A stretch of DNA of 64,000 nucleotides from Sulfobacillus sp. (GTDB taxonomy: Bacteria; Bacillota; Sulfobacillia; Sulfobacillales; Sulfobacillaceae). The position numbers and the translations under genes were made by a program. A model generated the notes under the pieces. It ran no database searches and was not told the DNA's origin. It saw only the letters and a program-made list of their open reading frames with translations. The DNA is taken from contig DAIDDL010000024.1 in the NCBI GenBank assembly GCA_027309085.1, positions 1 through 64,000 on the forward strand. Direction: 5' to 3'. Numbering within the stretch: the first letter of the stretch is position 1; every line of letters starts with the position of its first letter. Positions 27,466 through 36,624 of the stretch are shown in pieces.

Positions 27466-27513
27466 GCTGTCACCGAGCAGGTCTGCCTAACGGCAGACCT
27501 GCTCGGTGACAGC
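27466..27513. repeat. 22-base-pair perfect hairpin with TAAC loop
   Basis: Positions 27466-27487 pair perfectly with 27492-27513 around TAAC. It begins inside the tnpB remnant, so one arm looks like an inverted copy of the other, as made by template switching or hairpin repair. No T-run follows. Confidence 0.75.
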
Positions 27514-27706
27514 CGTCCATCGAACTCTCGGCCACTGTGCGTACATTGATCGTCGCGTTGACATCGCGGTCATGCTGCATACCACAGGCAGGGCACGTCC
27601 AGTCCCGCACGGAGAGCGGCATTTTCGGCATTTGGTATCCACAGGCGGAACACCTTTTGCTACTGGAGTCTGTGGTGACTTTTGTATATCCATAGGATAT
27701 CGCCAT
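27470..27706 (-). pseudogene. TnpB C-terminal zinc-finger fragment
   Basis: The 78-residue product contains the TnpB zinc finger, SSSKRCSACGYQMPKMPLS followed by WTCPACGMQHDRDVNATINV, with both CxxC pairs and the last RuvC Asp (DRDVNA). The N-terminal two thirds are missing. The frame starts at an ATG just inside the element's left end (AISYGYTKVTTD). The last residues come from the palindrome and are not native. Confidence 0.75.
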
Positions 27707-27822
27707 GCCCCTAGCGTGTAAATAGCAAAGATTCGCCTAACGGCGAGCGCCTGATATCCCCATAGCTAAAGCAAGGGGTTTTACGGCGCGGTTGATAATC
27801 CGCAATTCCTGGAGCCAAGTTG

Positions 27823-28977
27823 TCACTCCTTCTCTTTCAGCGACCGATACAGTGCCCATACTTCTTGTGTGTGCTCCCCTAAATGCGGAGGGGGCGTGCG
27901 GGGCATGGAACCGGACCCGGAAAAATTCCATGGCAGAGCAATTTGCGGGATTCCCTCTAGCACACTGACGACCGGATGGGGCAAGGTTTGCCGCCAGGCC
28001 AGTGCCTCTGGCAGTGTGCGCACAGGGCCGGCGGGCACTTGGCGGGCATCAAGCGCGGCGGTCCACTGGGACACTGCGCGCTGCCCGAGAACTTCTTGCA
28101 GGACATCGTGCAGACTGTCCCGGTTCTTGACCCGGTCCGGATTGGTTTGGTACCGCGGGTCTTGCGCCCACTCGGGATGCCCCAAGGTCTCGGATAGGGA
28201 CCGGAACTGGAGATCGTTGCCCACAGCAATAGCCAGATAGCCGTCTGCAGCCTCGAATAGTTCGTAGGGGGATAGCTGGGGATGGGCGTTGCCCCACCGG
28301 CCGGGGGGCGTGCCGGTCACTAAATGGGCCGACCCCACATTGGCCCACCAGGCAACCTGGGCATCGAATAAGGAGACATTGAGATGCTGTCCTTCCCCAG
28401 TGCGCTCCCGCATCAAGAGGGCGGACAAAATTCCTGACAGCAGGAAGAGGCCCGCGGTAATGTCAGCGATGGCGATCCCGACTTTGTACGGGGGACCGTC
28501 TTGGGGGCCCGTCAGTGACATGATTCCAGCCCCCGCCTGCATCACAAAGTCGTAGCCGGGCCGGTCATCTCCCTCAGGATAACCCCGCAAGGTGGCTGTT
28601 ACCAAGCGGGGGTTGTCACGGCGCAGATCCGCCAAGGCCAACCCGTAGCGCGCCATGGTGCCGGGTTTAAAGTTCTCCACGACCACATCTGCCCACCCAG
28701 CGGCTAATGTGCGCACCAGCTCTTGGCCAGCCGGATCAGTTAAATCCACGGTGCACGACTTTTTGTTGCGGTTGGCACTCAGAAAGTATGCCGATTCTTC
28801 CGCTAGAAAGGGCGGGCCCCACTGCCGCGTCTCATCGCCGGTGCCCGGGCGCTCGATTTTGATGATCTCCGCTCCCAAGTCGCCCAAGGCCATCGTGGCG
28901 TAGGGAGCCGCCAGGACCCGCGAAAGATCAAGCACGCGGATCCCGGCCAAGCTTCCGCTTATCTGGTCCATAGCCAC
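27823..28977 (-). CDS. Class III CoA-transferase (CaiB/BaiF family)
   Basis: Family III CoA-transferases move CoA between carboxylic acids through an aspartyl-CoA thioester. The 384-residue product has GIRVLDLSRVLAAPYATMAL, DLGAEIIKIERPGTGDETR, FLSANRNKKSCTVDLTDP, VVVENFKPGTMARYGL, and RPGYDFVMQAGAGIMSLTG with the active-site Asp. VSLFDAQVAWWANVG and ALAWRQTLPHPVV follow later. I choose GTG 28977 (M-A-M-D-Q) because AGGAGGGG spaces to it well; ATG 28971 is the alternative. It follows an APC permease gene in the same direction with a gap of 94 bases. The acid substrate is unknown. Confidence 0.88.
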   Translation of the reverse strand: MAMDQISGSLAGIRVLDLSRVLAAPYATMALGDLGAEIIKIERPGTGDETRQWGPPFLAEESAYFLSANRNKKSCTVDLTDPAGQELVRTLAAGWADVVVENFKPGTMARYGLALADLRRDNPRLVTATLRGYPEGDDRPGYDFVMQAGAGIMSLTGPQDGPPYKVGIAIADITAGLFLLSGILSALLMRERTGEGQHLNVSLFDAQVAWWANVGSAHLVTGTPPGRWGNAHPQLSPYELFEAADGYLAIAVGNDLQFRSLSETLGHPEWAQDPRYQTNPDRVKNRDSLHDVLQEVLGQRAVSQWTAALDARQVPAGPVRTLPEALAWRQTLPHPVVSVLEGIPQIALPWNFSGSGSMPRTPPPHLGEHTQEVWALYRSLKEKE

Positions 28978-29071
28978 TCGCGCGCCCCTCCTGGGCAATG
29001 GATTTCGACCCGTGGCGCGTACAGTATCTTGTTTTGGGGGATCCCCAGCAAACCAGTCACATGACCACTCC

Positions 29072-30544
29072 TTATTGTGCTTCAGAGTTCGCGGGTGCTG
29101 TCGGTTCCTTATCAAGCTGGCGCGCTTGGCGAGCTGCCGACGAAAGATAGTACACCAGGAACCCGATGACGATGATGGCGGCTGTGGCCAGCATCACCTC
29201 ATAATTAATATACCAGGGAGCAGATGGCGTCGTGGGACGCGCCAGATTGGCAATCATGCCGATGCCGTAAATGAGTGCTAGGATATTAATCGGCCAAGCC
29301 CATGCCTTCAGGTCAAACAGGCGGTCTGCTTTGACGCCACGGCTGCGCGCAATCAAAGCCCCGAGCATGATCATTTGGAATGCCAGATAAATTCCCACGA
29401 CCGCAAAGCTGGTCAGAATAGACTCGAACCTTGCCGAAAGGCTTAGCAGCAGGGCCACCGCGGCTGAGAGCCATAAGGCGTTGGTGGGTGTGTGGTACTT
29501 GGGGGATACATGGCTGAGAAATCGGTGGAAGGGAATGACCCGATCCCGGGCGTACGAGTAAAATACCCGGGTGGCTGCCGCTTCCACGGCAGCGCCGCAA
29601 GATAAAAAGGCGACAATTACGACCCACAAAAATATTTTGGAGGCGGTCGCGCCGATAGTGGCGGACAAAATATACGTTACGGGATTTGGGGTCTTTGCCG
29701 CGTTCATCGCAAGGGCCATGTCAGGGGTAGCGTGCAGGAAGGCAAAGACGGCAAACATTGTGGTTGCCCCTCCTGCCAGCAAAGCCCAAATCATGGCTTT
29801 GGGGACACGGCGGCGGGGATCAATGACTTCCTCCGCAACATCCGCAGCGGATTCAAATCCATAAAAGATAAATCCTGAAAAGAGCAGGGCCAGAAGGAAT
29901 ACCGGCCAATAGCTGTGATGCCCTTGCACGCCCATCGTGGTATTGACAATCGCAGCCGGCTGGTGTGAGAAGAACAGCAGGATGATGCCGATGCCGAGGG
30001 TGCCCAAGACTTCCATGGCCACGCCGATGTTAATCAATATGGACAATCTGGTAATCCCCAGCATATTGATCAGGGTCTGAATCACGATCATCACTAAAGT
30101 GATCAAGACCAGTTGGGACTGTGTCCCGGCCATCCCCAGGGCCGAAGCGATATACGGGGCGCCGCCGTAGTCCACGGCGGTAATTGTGATGAGCAGAGCC
30201 CATCCATAGAACCAGCCGACAAACCACCCGTAGCCCCCTCCCATCAAGCGGCGGGCCCACTGGTACAGCGCTCCTGCCAGAGGATACTTCGCAGCCAGTT
30301 CGGAAAAGACCAGGACGACGAGAAGCTGTCCCGCGACGACAATGGGAATTCCCCAGAAAAATGCGGGACCGCCGGTTTGCAGTCCAAAGGCAAACAGGGA
30401 ATAGAATCCTACGACGGGTGACAAATATGTGAAAGCGACACCAAAATTGGAAAAGAATTTCAACGTGCGCTGCAACTCTTGTTTGTAGCCAAACTGTTCC
30501 AAGTGCTTTTGATCCAAATCGATCTGACTCTGGTTCGTCTCCAT
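29072..30544 (-). CDS. APC-family permease
   Basis: The 490-residue transporter has about 12 helices with a long hydrophilic start. Landmarks are LQRTLKFFSNFGVAFTYLSP (TM1), SELAAKYPLAGALYQWARR, IFYGFESAADVAEEVIDP after TM6, and RVFYSYARDRVIPFHRFLS after TM8. This resembles the amino acid/GABA/choline permease branch. Start ATG 30544 follows AAAGAGGTGG; another ATG lies slightly upstream. It precedes the CoA-transferase gene, so the imported compound may be used as a CoA ester. The pucR-type gene at 30983 lies just upstream and reads the same way. Confidence 0.85.
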   Translation of the reverse strand: METNQSQIDLDQKHLEQFGYKQELQRTLKFFSNFGVAFTYLSPVVGFYSLFAFGLQTGGPAFFWGIPIVVAGQLLVVLVFSELAAKYPLAGALYQWARRLMGGGYGWFVGWFYGWALLITITAVDYGGAPYIASALGMAGTQSQLVLITLVMIVIQTLINMLGITRLSILINIGVAMEVLGTLGIGIILLFFSHQPAAIVNTTMGVQGHHSYWPVFLLALLFSGFIFYGFESAADVAEEVIDPRRRVPKAMIWALLAGGATTMFAVFAFLHATPDMALAMNAAKTPNPVTYILSATIGATASKIFLWVVIVAFLSCGAAVEAAATRVFYSYARDRVIPFHRFLSHVSPKYHTPTNALWLSAAVALLLSLSARFESILTSFAVVGIYLAFQMIMLGALIARSRGVKADRLFDLKAWAWPINILALIYGIGMIANLARPTTPSAPWYINYEVMLATAAIIVIGFLVYYLSSAARQARQLDKEPTAPANSEAQ

Positions 30545-30982
30545 GGGGGCCACCTCTTTCCTCATAGCGGATGTTGAATCAGACACCCCGTGCAAAGAAT
30601 TGTATGTCGGGAAGGATGCCCGCGGGCTGTGCCTTGTTGCGATGGGACAACAGTCATTGTCTCTTCAGGACGTCGCGTTCCCTGCATGGAACTCGGACTA
30701 AATCGGCAGATGAAATAGCAAAAGTCGCATCGGCGCGCTCCTACACCGTTTCACTATTTCATTAAACGCTATATTCGGTCATTAGTGCAGAAAGTCCTTT
30801 GGGCTTTGTGCACTATTGGCCAAGGTAATTTAGGCGGGCTGCACTGAGATTCCGGAACGCTGAAGCAGTCGGGATCTCGTGGACGCTGTCCGGACAAGGT
30901 GCGGATTGAATTAAGGCCAGAGCTGGACGCTCGCCGCCCAAGGAAATCCGGGGGGGCGGTGCAGAGAGTCACAGCTGCCAAT
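30545..30982. other. Permease promoter region with dyad
   Basis: No gene is supported. The region holds the dyad at 30783-30815 and an AT-rich patch near 30740-30780 that could carry the permease promoter on the - strand. Confidence 0.45.
30783..30815. promoter_or_regulatory. Interrupted dyad, operator or terminator candidate
   Basis: TAGTGCAGAAAGTCC (30783-30797) and GGGCTTTGTGCACTA (30801-30815) match as inverted repeats at 13 of 15 positions around TTT. The arms contain TGCACAAAG, close to the TTGCACA-type motif. It lies between the end of the second pucR-type gene and the permease start, so it could stop one transcript or regulate the other. Confidence 0.45.
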
Positions 30983-32422
30983 CTAGCTGTTTAGGCGGCT
31001 TTGGCGCCACGCCCAGACCATGTACAGTTCGTTCAGCCAGCGCTTGCTTAAGGGGCGGTGCAGATGCTGCTCAAGCTGGGTCATGCGGTAGTGTAGAGTG
31101 TTGCGGTGAATATGCAGGGTTTCGGCGGTCTCCTGGATTTGCCCGTGGTGGCACACGAGGGCGCTGAGGGTTTCCTGCAGCACCGCATCCTGCAGCTTGC
31201 CCCACGTCAGTGTCCAATAGGATTCCATCAGGTCTGCGGGCAGGTTTGTAATAATGCGGGGGAAGAGCAGGTGGTTGAGAGGGGTCAAGGTTCCGGCCGG
31301 AGCCAGGGGCAAGACGTTGGCGACGGTTGTGTAGACTTGACCCAGTTCCGTCGCCGCAATGGCATCAGTGGCAATTCCTGCGCTGCCGGGAAACTGTTCA
31401 AAAAATGGCCGGAGAACGGGGAGGGCTGCGGCTTGCGGATCGGTGCGCAGCACCACGACTACGGCATCGTCTACGGTCGTAATGAGGGGGGTGAACTGCT
31501 CCAACAACTTGCGGAGCAGATCTTCCGCGGCCGTCACCCGCTCAATCCACCGGGACGGAGTCGTGTGGTCGGACTCGGGCGCCAGTTTTATCACCAGCAA
31601 TGCGTGCGGGCGATCAAAGTGAAATCCCAGCAGGTAGGCCCGGTCGCGCAGACTTTGGTCGTCAACAAATTCGCGCCGCAGCACCATGTGCAGAAAAGAG
31701 GATTGGAGTTTCGCCTCGGTGCGCGCGGCGACTTGTTCACGCAGCAAGTACAGGCCGAGCACCAGCGCGATATATTCCATTAAGGGAGTCAGCCCGCTGT
31801 CTAGGGGGACTGCCAGGTAATAGCGGCTGGGGAGTCCCGCCGGTATGGGGATACTTTGCGACGGTGCCTCGAGGCGGCCGGCGGCGGCCATGACTTCCCC
31901 GTCACCATTGAATAGGTGCAGCGGCGCCGCAATAATCCTGGACAGCGTGCGGAGCAGGTCTGAAAGGCTGCGTGCAGATAAGGCAGCCTGCACAATTAGT
32001 GTCTGCCAGCGGCTGAGCTGTTCCACCAGGTTCCGCTGCTCTTCGATAATCAGGAGGTGTATGGACTCGGTGATCTGTATGAAGGGAATCTCCCAAGGCA
32101 GGCGGATGATGGGGAACTGGCGGGCGTTGGCTTCAGCCAGAGCTTCAGCCGGCAGAGACGGTGTGTAGCGGCCTAGCGCGATGCAAAAAGCGGCGACTTG
32201 GTGGTCATCGAGCTGCTGCACCAGACTGACCCATTCGCCAGGTTCCGCGCTCCGCCCGTGGCCAGTGCTCAGGATGATCAGACCCGGACGCACCCAGGGA
32301 GTGATTTCGGGAATATCAATCACATGGACGCCACTGACCGTCCGGGCCATTCCGGGAGCCCCAGCTAAAATCTCGGCACCAACCAAAGCGGGCAAAGAGA
32401 GACACGTATTGACCGTCGTCAT
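30983..32422 (-). CDS. PucR-family transcriptional regulator
   Basis: The 479-residue product is a paralogue of the regulator at 24230. It has an N-terminal PucR domain (VIDIPEITPWVRPGLIILST, EALAEANARQFPIIRLPWEI), a variable middle, and a C-terminal helix-turn-helix (LVCHHGQIQETAETLHIHRN, TLHYRMTQLEQHLHRPL). AGGAGGTG precedes the ATG. It is divergent from the ureohydrolase gene, with a TTGCACA-type motif in the shared region 25 bases from its start. It probably controls that rightward operon, itself, or both. Known PucR proteins respond to purine or amine catabolites; the ligand here is unknown. Confidence 0.88.
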   Translation of the reverse strand: MTTVNTCLSLPALVGAEILAGAPGMARTVSGVHVIDIPEITPWVRPGLIILSTGHGRSAEPGEWVSLVQQLDDHQVAAFCIALGRYTPSLPAEALAEANARQFPIIRLPWEIPFIQITESIHLLIIEEQRNLVEQLSRWQTLIVQAALSARSLSDLLRTLSRIIAAPLHLFNGDGEVMAAAGRLEAPSQSIPIPAGLPSRYYLAVPLDSGLTPLMEYIALVLGLYLLREQVAARTEAKLQSSFLHMVLRREFVDDQSLRDRAYLLGFHFDRPHALLVIKLAPESDHTTPSRWIERVTAAEDLLRKLLEQFTPLITTVDDAVVVVLRTDPQAAALPVLRPFFEQFPGSAGIATDAIAATELGQVYTTVANVLPLAPAGTLTPLNHLLFPRIITNLPADLMESYWTLTWGKLQDAVLQETLSALVCHHGQIQETAETLHIHRNTLHYRMTQLEQHLHRPLSKRWLNELYMVWAWRQSRLNS

Positions 32423-32737
32423 TGCAACACCTCCTCAAAAATCATCTTGCACAAATTTTCTATTGAAAAGGGGCGTATTGAACAAAGGATATTTTCAGAG
32501 TCACCGAGAATCTTAACACATCGTCAGAAATAGGCGATATATTCAAATACTATTCCCGGGGTTATTCCGAGCGAGTGTTCTCACACCGTTTGACAAATGC
32601 TGATGGCGTGGCCTGCAAGACTGCCAGCCATCTAGAATAGGCAGACGGCTGGTTGCGATTATTCTGACAGCTGTGCGCTGGCGGTATTGGACTAGTGTAT
32701 GGCGATGCTTTGACTGGCGGTAGCAGAAAGGAAGTCT
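32423..32737. other. Divergent promoter region of pucR-type gene and ureohydrolase operon
   Basis: AT-rich DNA with the motif at 32447-32462 and no coding frame. The promoter of the amine operon must lie here. TTGACA at about 32589 is a possible -35 element, but I see no clear -10 partner. Confidence 0.45.
32447..32462 (+). promoter_or_regulatory. TTGCACA-type motif upstream of second pucR gene
   Basis: TTGCACAAATTTTCTA matches the motif before the first pucR-type gene at 13 of 16 positions and lies a similar distance from the start codon. It is shared by two divergent units. Confidence 0.5.
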
Positions 32738-33685
32738 ATGATGCCGTCCTACTATGATCCGGTTTCCGAAAATGCGATGCCGCGTTTTGCCGGGCTGGCA
32801 ACTTTTATGAACATAGCGCCGCTGCAAGCGGGCGAGGCGCCAGATATTGTAGTGGTGGGAGCGCCATTTGACGGCGGCACGACCATGCGGCCGGGAGCCC
32901 GCATGGGACCGCGCGCTCTGCGCGAGGCGTCGCACGGCTTATACCCGTATCACCGCGTCCACCGTCATAAGCTTACCGATCGCGTGTCAGTGGCGGATGG
33001 GGGCGACCTGTTTGTGGTGGCCACGGATATTGTCCAGACCCTGGAGCATTTGACGCGACAGTTGCGGATTTTAGGCGAACGCAGCCGGATTCTGCTGATG
33101 GGCGGTGACCATTCTGTCACGCTGGCGCCCCTGCGGGCGGCGCGGGAGCGTTATGGGCAGCCCTTGGCGCTCATTCACCTCGATGCCCACAGCGACCTCT
33201 GGGACACGATGTGGGGAGGACCTTACAATCACGCCACGGTTTTCCGGAGAGCCGTTGAGGAAGGGTTGATTGATCCGGCCCACAGCATCCAAGTCGGGAT
33301 GCGCGGCAGTCTGGAAGAAGCTGCAGAAGACCAGTTCGGAGACGAGCTGGGTATTGTCCAAATCTCTACAGACCAGTGGTTGGATCAGGGCAATGAACGT
33401 GTGCAAGAAGCAATTGCACAAAGAGTGGGCCAGTTGCCTGCATATGTGTCCGTTGACATTGACGTGGTCGACCCAGCTTTCGCCTGTGGGACGGGCACGC
33501 CGGAAGCGGGAGGGCCGTCGAGTTACACGGTGCTGTCGCTGCTCCGCTTACTGCCCTCTCTAGTTGTGGGCGCGGATGTGGTGGAGCTGGCGCCGGACCT
33601 CGATGTGACGCGCAATTCTGCGCTGTTTGCGGCCAGTGTGGCGTATGAGCTGCTGTTCCTCCTCGCCCACGGGGCAGGATATTGA
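32738..33685 (+). CDS. Ureohydrolase (agmatinase/guanidinobutyrase type)
   Basis: Ureohydrolases split urea from guanidino compounds with two Mn ions. The 315-residue product has the three metal motifs: GGDHSVT at about residue 122, DAHSD at about 149-153, and DIDVVDPAFACGTGTPEAGG at about 240. VVGAPFDGGTTMRPGARMGP marks the agmatinase branch rather than arginase. The downstream neighbour is a putrescine-type aminotransferase, so agmatine (giving putrescine) or 4-guanidinobutyrate (giving GABA) are the best substrate guesses. No arginine decarboxylase or urease is in the window. AGAAAGGAAG precedes two adjacent ATG codons; I use the first. Confidence 0.85.
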   Translation: MMPSYYDPVSENAMPRFAGLATFMNIAPLQAGEAPDIVVVGAPFDGGTTMRPGARMGPRALREASHGLYPYHRVHRHKLTDRVSVADGGDLFVVATDIVQTLEHLTRQLRILGERSRILLMGGDHSVTLAPLRAARERYGQPLALIHLDAHSDLWDTMWGGPYNHATVFRRAVEEGLIDPAHSIQVGMRGSLEEAAEDQFGDELGIVQISTDQWLDQGNERVQEAIAQRVGQLPAYVSVDIDVVDPAFACGTGTPEAGGPSSYTVLSLLRLLPSLVVGADVVELAPDLDVTRNSALFAASVAYELLFLLAHGAGY

Positions 33686-33733
33686 ACGGTAGCGGGCGAA
33701 AACAAGACAACGATAGCGGAAGGGGCGGATTTC

Positions 33734-35074
33734 ATGAGGGCATCTAACGAGCAAGTCATCAGCGAGTCGGCGCGGATTCTCGGCTATATTGAGTCGGCCG
33801 AGCTGAGTACGGAGGAACAAGACCGCATTGTGGCCGATTCCTTGGAAAATTTCCCTCTATATGTCACTGAGGCAATCCTGAAGAGCCGCAAATCTTATTC
33901 GGATGACGTGTCCGTGGCAGAATGGTCGGATGAGGCGGCCGTGCTCCGGGATATCCATGGACAAGAATATATCGACTGTCTGGGTGGCTATGGAGTGTAT
34001 CTGCTGGGCCACCGCCACCCCCGGGTAGTGCAGGCCGTGAGGCGCCAGTTGGACAGGCAGGCCTTGCACAGTCAGGAACTGATTGACCCTCTGCGCGGGT
34101 ATCTGTCCAAACTGGTAGCCATGATTACCCCAGGTGATCTGCGCCATTCCTATCTGGTGAGCTCTGGGACTGAAGCCAACGAAATGGCGCTCAAACTGGC
34201 GCGCCTGGCGACGGGCAAGAAAGGGTTCATTGCCACAGAGAAAGGCTTTCACGGCAAGACGATGGGATCACTTTCGGCGACGGGCAAGGGACTTTTCCGT
34301 CAGCCCTACCTGCCTTTGGTGCCGGGCTTCCAGCATGTGCCCTATGGAGATGCGGCCGCTGTTGAAGAAGCCATCCGCGAGCTGGTGCTGACGGGCGAAA
34401 CCGTTGCTGGCGTCATTGTTGAACCCATTCAGGGCGAAGGGGGCGTCAATATTCCACCTGCCACTTACTTGCCCGACCTGCGGAAGATCTGCGACCGCTA
34501 TGAGTGCTTGCTAATCGTGGATGAGGTGCAGACCGGAATGGGCCGCACGGGCAAGCTCTTTGGCGTTGACCACGTCGGGGTCACGCCGGATATCATGACC
34601 CTGGGGAAAGCCTTTGGGGGAGGGGTGGCCCCGATTGCAGCGATGGTGGCCCAGCCTAAATGGTGGAGCAAGATGGAAGACAATCCCTTTATCCTCGGCT
34701 CATCCACATTTGGAGGCAATCCAATGGTGGCGTCCGCCGCCATTGCCGCCATCAACGTGATTATCAGCGAAGATGTGCCGGGCATTGCCGCGGAAAAAGG
34801 TGCATATTTCCTGCGCGGGCTGCAAAACATTCAAAGCCGATACCCTGATTTGATGCGCGAAGCCCGGGGCCTGGGACTGCTCATGGGCATGGAGTTTGTC
34901 AATCATGAAACCGGCTATCAGGTGGCCCGCGGCCTCTTTGAGCGCAAGGTGCTGGTGGGCGGCACGCTGAATAATGCGCAAGTCATCCGCATTGAGCCGC
35001 CTTACTCGATTAGTTACCCGCAAATCGACTATGTCCTGCAAGCACTGGACGAGACCTTAGCCGTTCCATCCTAG
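33734..35074 (+). CDS. Putrescine-type aminotransferase
   Basis: The 446-residue class III aminotransferase has YIDCLGGYGVYLLGHRHPRV, LVSSGTEANEMALKLARLAT, KGFHGKTMGSLSATGKGLFR, VAGVIVEPIQGEGGVNIP, VDEVQTGMGRTGKLFGVDH, and the PLP Lys in TLGKAFGGGVAPIAAM at about residue 292. GSSTFGGNPMVASAAIAAI completes the site. The long N-terminal helix and the GGYG and FGGGVAPI segments match putrescine aminotransferases (PatA/YgjG), which form 4-aminobutanal. It follows the ureohydrolase by 48 bases and precedes a permease by 30. Confidence 0.83.
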   Translation: MRASNEQVISESARILGYIESAELSTEEQDRIVADSLENFPLYVTEAILKSRKSYSDDVSVAEWSDEAAVLRDIHGQEYIDCLGGYGVYLLGHRHPRVVQAVRRQLDRQALHSQELIDPLRGYLSKLVAMITPGDLRHSYLVSSGTEANEMALKLARLATGKKGFIATEKGFHGKTMGSLSATGKGLFRQPYLPLVPGFQHVPYGDAAAVEEAIRELVLTGETVAGVIVEPIQGEGGVNIPPATYLPDLRKICDRYECLLIVDEVQTGMGRTGKLFGVDHVGVTPDIMTLGKAFGGGVAPIAAMVAQPKWWSKMEDNPFILGSSTFGGNPMVASAAIAAINVIISEDVPGIAAEKGAYFLRGLQNIQSRYPDLMREARGLGLLMGMEFVNHETGYQVARGLFERKVLVGGTLNNAQVIRIEPPYSISYPQIDYVLQALDETLAVPS

Positions 35075-35104
35075 GCAGGATCCCCATCTAAAAGGAGGCA
35101 TGAT

Positions 35105-36541
35105 ATGAAGAGTCGCCAGCCACTCGGCTTGGATGCCAATGTGTTAGGCCGTTTCGACGCCATCGTCATGGCGATTGCGGGCAGTGCGCCCGCTTACTCG
35201 ATTGCCGCGTCGACGGCCGTGCTCATTGGCGCGGTTGCCACGCAAGGGCCTGCTGCCCTGCTGTATTGCGGCATTCCCATGTTTGGCATTGTGTGGGCGT
35301 TCATGTATCTGGGGAAGATGCAGACCAATGCCGGGGCCAGCTATGCATGGGTCGGGCGGTCCTTGCACCCCGCTTTGGGGTACATTGCTGGATGGGCCTT
35401 GCTGGTCGCATCCACCTTGTTTATGGTGGCTGGCTCGCTGCCGGCCGGTTCTGTGACTCTGGCCTTGTTCAATCCCGCATGGGGCAATAATGTGACGCTG
35501 GTGACCATTGTGGGAGGCTTGTGGTTTTTGGTGATGGCCGTCATGGTGTTGATCGGGATCCGCATTACCACCCGGGTGCAGTGGATGATGTCTGCTATTG
35601 AAATGGCAATTTTGCTGCTGTTTGTTCTTCTGGCCATCATTCATTCCACCGTCGCGGCCCGGATTCCCTTTTCCTGGTCGTGGTTTTCCCTGACACGGTT
35701 TCATGGCCTCAGCGGTTTCGCTGCAGGGGGATTGGTGGCGGCCTTTTATTATTGGGGCTGGGATGTGAGCGCGAATCTGAACGAAGAAACCAAAGATCCC
35801 AAAAAACTGCCGGGCCAAGGCGGCGTGTATGGCGTCATTGTATTGTTTCTGTTGTTTGAGTTTTTCACTGTCGCGACAAATATGACTCTGACGACCAAGG
35901 TGATTAACGCGAACAGCGGCGATGTGCTGTCTGTGCTCGGGCAGCAGATCTGGCCGGGAGTAGGCGGCACCCTGCTGGCATTCGCCGTCATGCTCTCCAC
36001 GATTGCCACATTGGAAACGTCGCTAATCCAGGTGACGCGGTCACTGTTTGCCATGGGCCGTGACGGCACCTTGCCCAGAGTCTTCGGCGCGATCCACCCC
36101 CGCTGGCGCACGCCGTGGATCGCCAGCATTGTGGTGGGGGTCGTGGCACTGGCGCTCTTTGTCTTTTCCAATTTCGTCGGGTCGGTGAGCACGATCATGA
36201 CGGACGCCATTAATGCCATCGGACTGCAGATTGCCATTTATTATGGGCTGGCGGGGTTGGCCGTTGTCGTGGCATACCGGGCGTGGCTGTTCCGCTCCGT
36301 CGCCAACCTGGTGTTTATTGGGCTCTGGCCGCTCCTCGGGGCGATTTTCATGTTTTGGCTTCTGGTGCAGTCCATTGGCGGCCTAGGCACGACGACCGTG
36401 ATTATCGGCATGGGGTCAATGGTCTTGGGCCTGATTCCTTTGGCTATATACTGGGCCAAGGGGAGGCCGTATTTCTTGCAGCCACCCTTGCAGCCCATGG
36501 CCAGCGACATTCCCAATGATCCGGTGGAAATGGCTGACTGA
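35105..36541 (+). CDS. APC-family permease
   Basis: The 478-residue transporter has about 12 helices. TM1 is AIVMAIAGSAPAYSIAAST, and MQTNAGASYAWVGRSLHPAL follows as the family GASY segment. AFYYWGWDVSANLNEETKDP lies after TM6, and TRSLFAMGRDGTLPRVFGAI after TM8. AAAGGAGG gives a strong ribosome site. Its place between two amine aminotransferases makes putrescine or another diamine the likely cargo. Confidence 0.87.
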   Translation: MKSRQPLGLDANVLGRFDAIVMAIAGSAPAYSIAASTAVLIGAVATQGPAALLYCGIPMFGIVWAFMYLGKMQTNAGASYAWVGRSLHPALGYIAGWALLVASTLFMVAGSLPAGSVTLALFNPAWGNNVTLVTIVGGLWFLVMAVMVLIGIRITTRVQWMMSAIEMAILLLFVLLAIIHSTVAARIPFSWSWFSLTRFHGLSGFAAGGLVAAFYYWGWDVSANLNEETKDPKKLPGQGGVYGVIVLFLLFEFFTVATNMTLTTKVINANSGDVLSVLGQQIWPGVGGTLLAFAVMLSTIATLETSLIQVTRSLFAMGRDGTLPRVFGAIHPRWRTPWIASIVVGVVALALFVFSNFVGSVSTIMTDAINAIGLQIAIYYGLAGLAVVVAYRAWLFRSVANLVFIGLWPLLGAIFMFWLLVQSIGGLGTTTVIIGMGSMVLGLIPLAIYWAKGRPYFLQPPLQPMASDIPNDPVEMAD

Positions 36542-36624
36542 CGGGTTTCCCACAGGAGGGGCGCACGGTTCGTGATGCGCCGCCGTGCAAATTGACAACG
36601 GCATAACAAATTGAGGGGGAAACA

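Larger units (their letters stand above)
27466..27794 (-). mobile_element. IS605-type element remnant: left end joined to tnpB tail
   Basis: Read leftward from an ATAA/TTAT boundary (27795-27798), positions 27794-27707 are nearly identical to the left end of the element at 18410, including CGTAAAACCCC, AGCTATGGGGATAT and GGCGCTCGCC. The left end then joins directly to the C-terminal part of tnpB. The element ends in a perfect palindrome. Most of tnpB is deleted, and no normal right end is visible. Confidence 0.75.
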
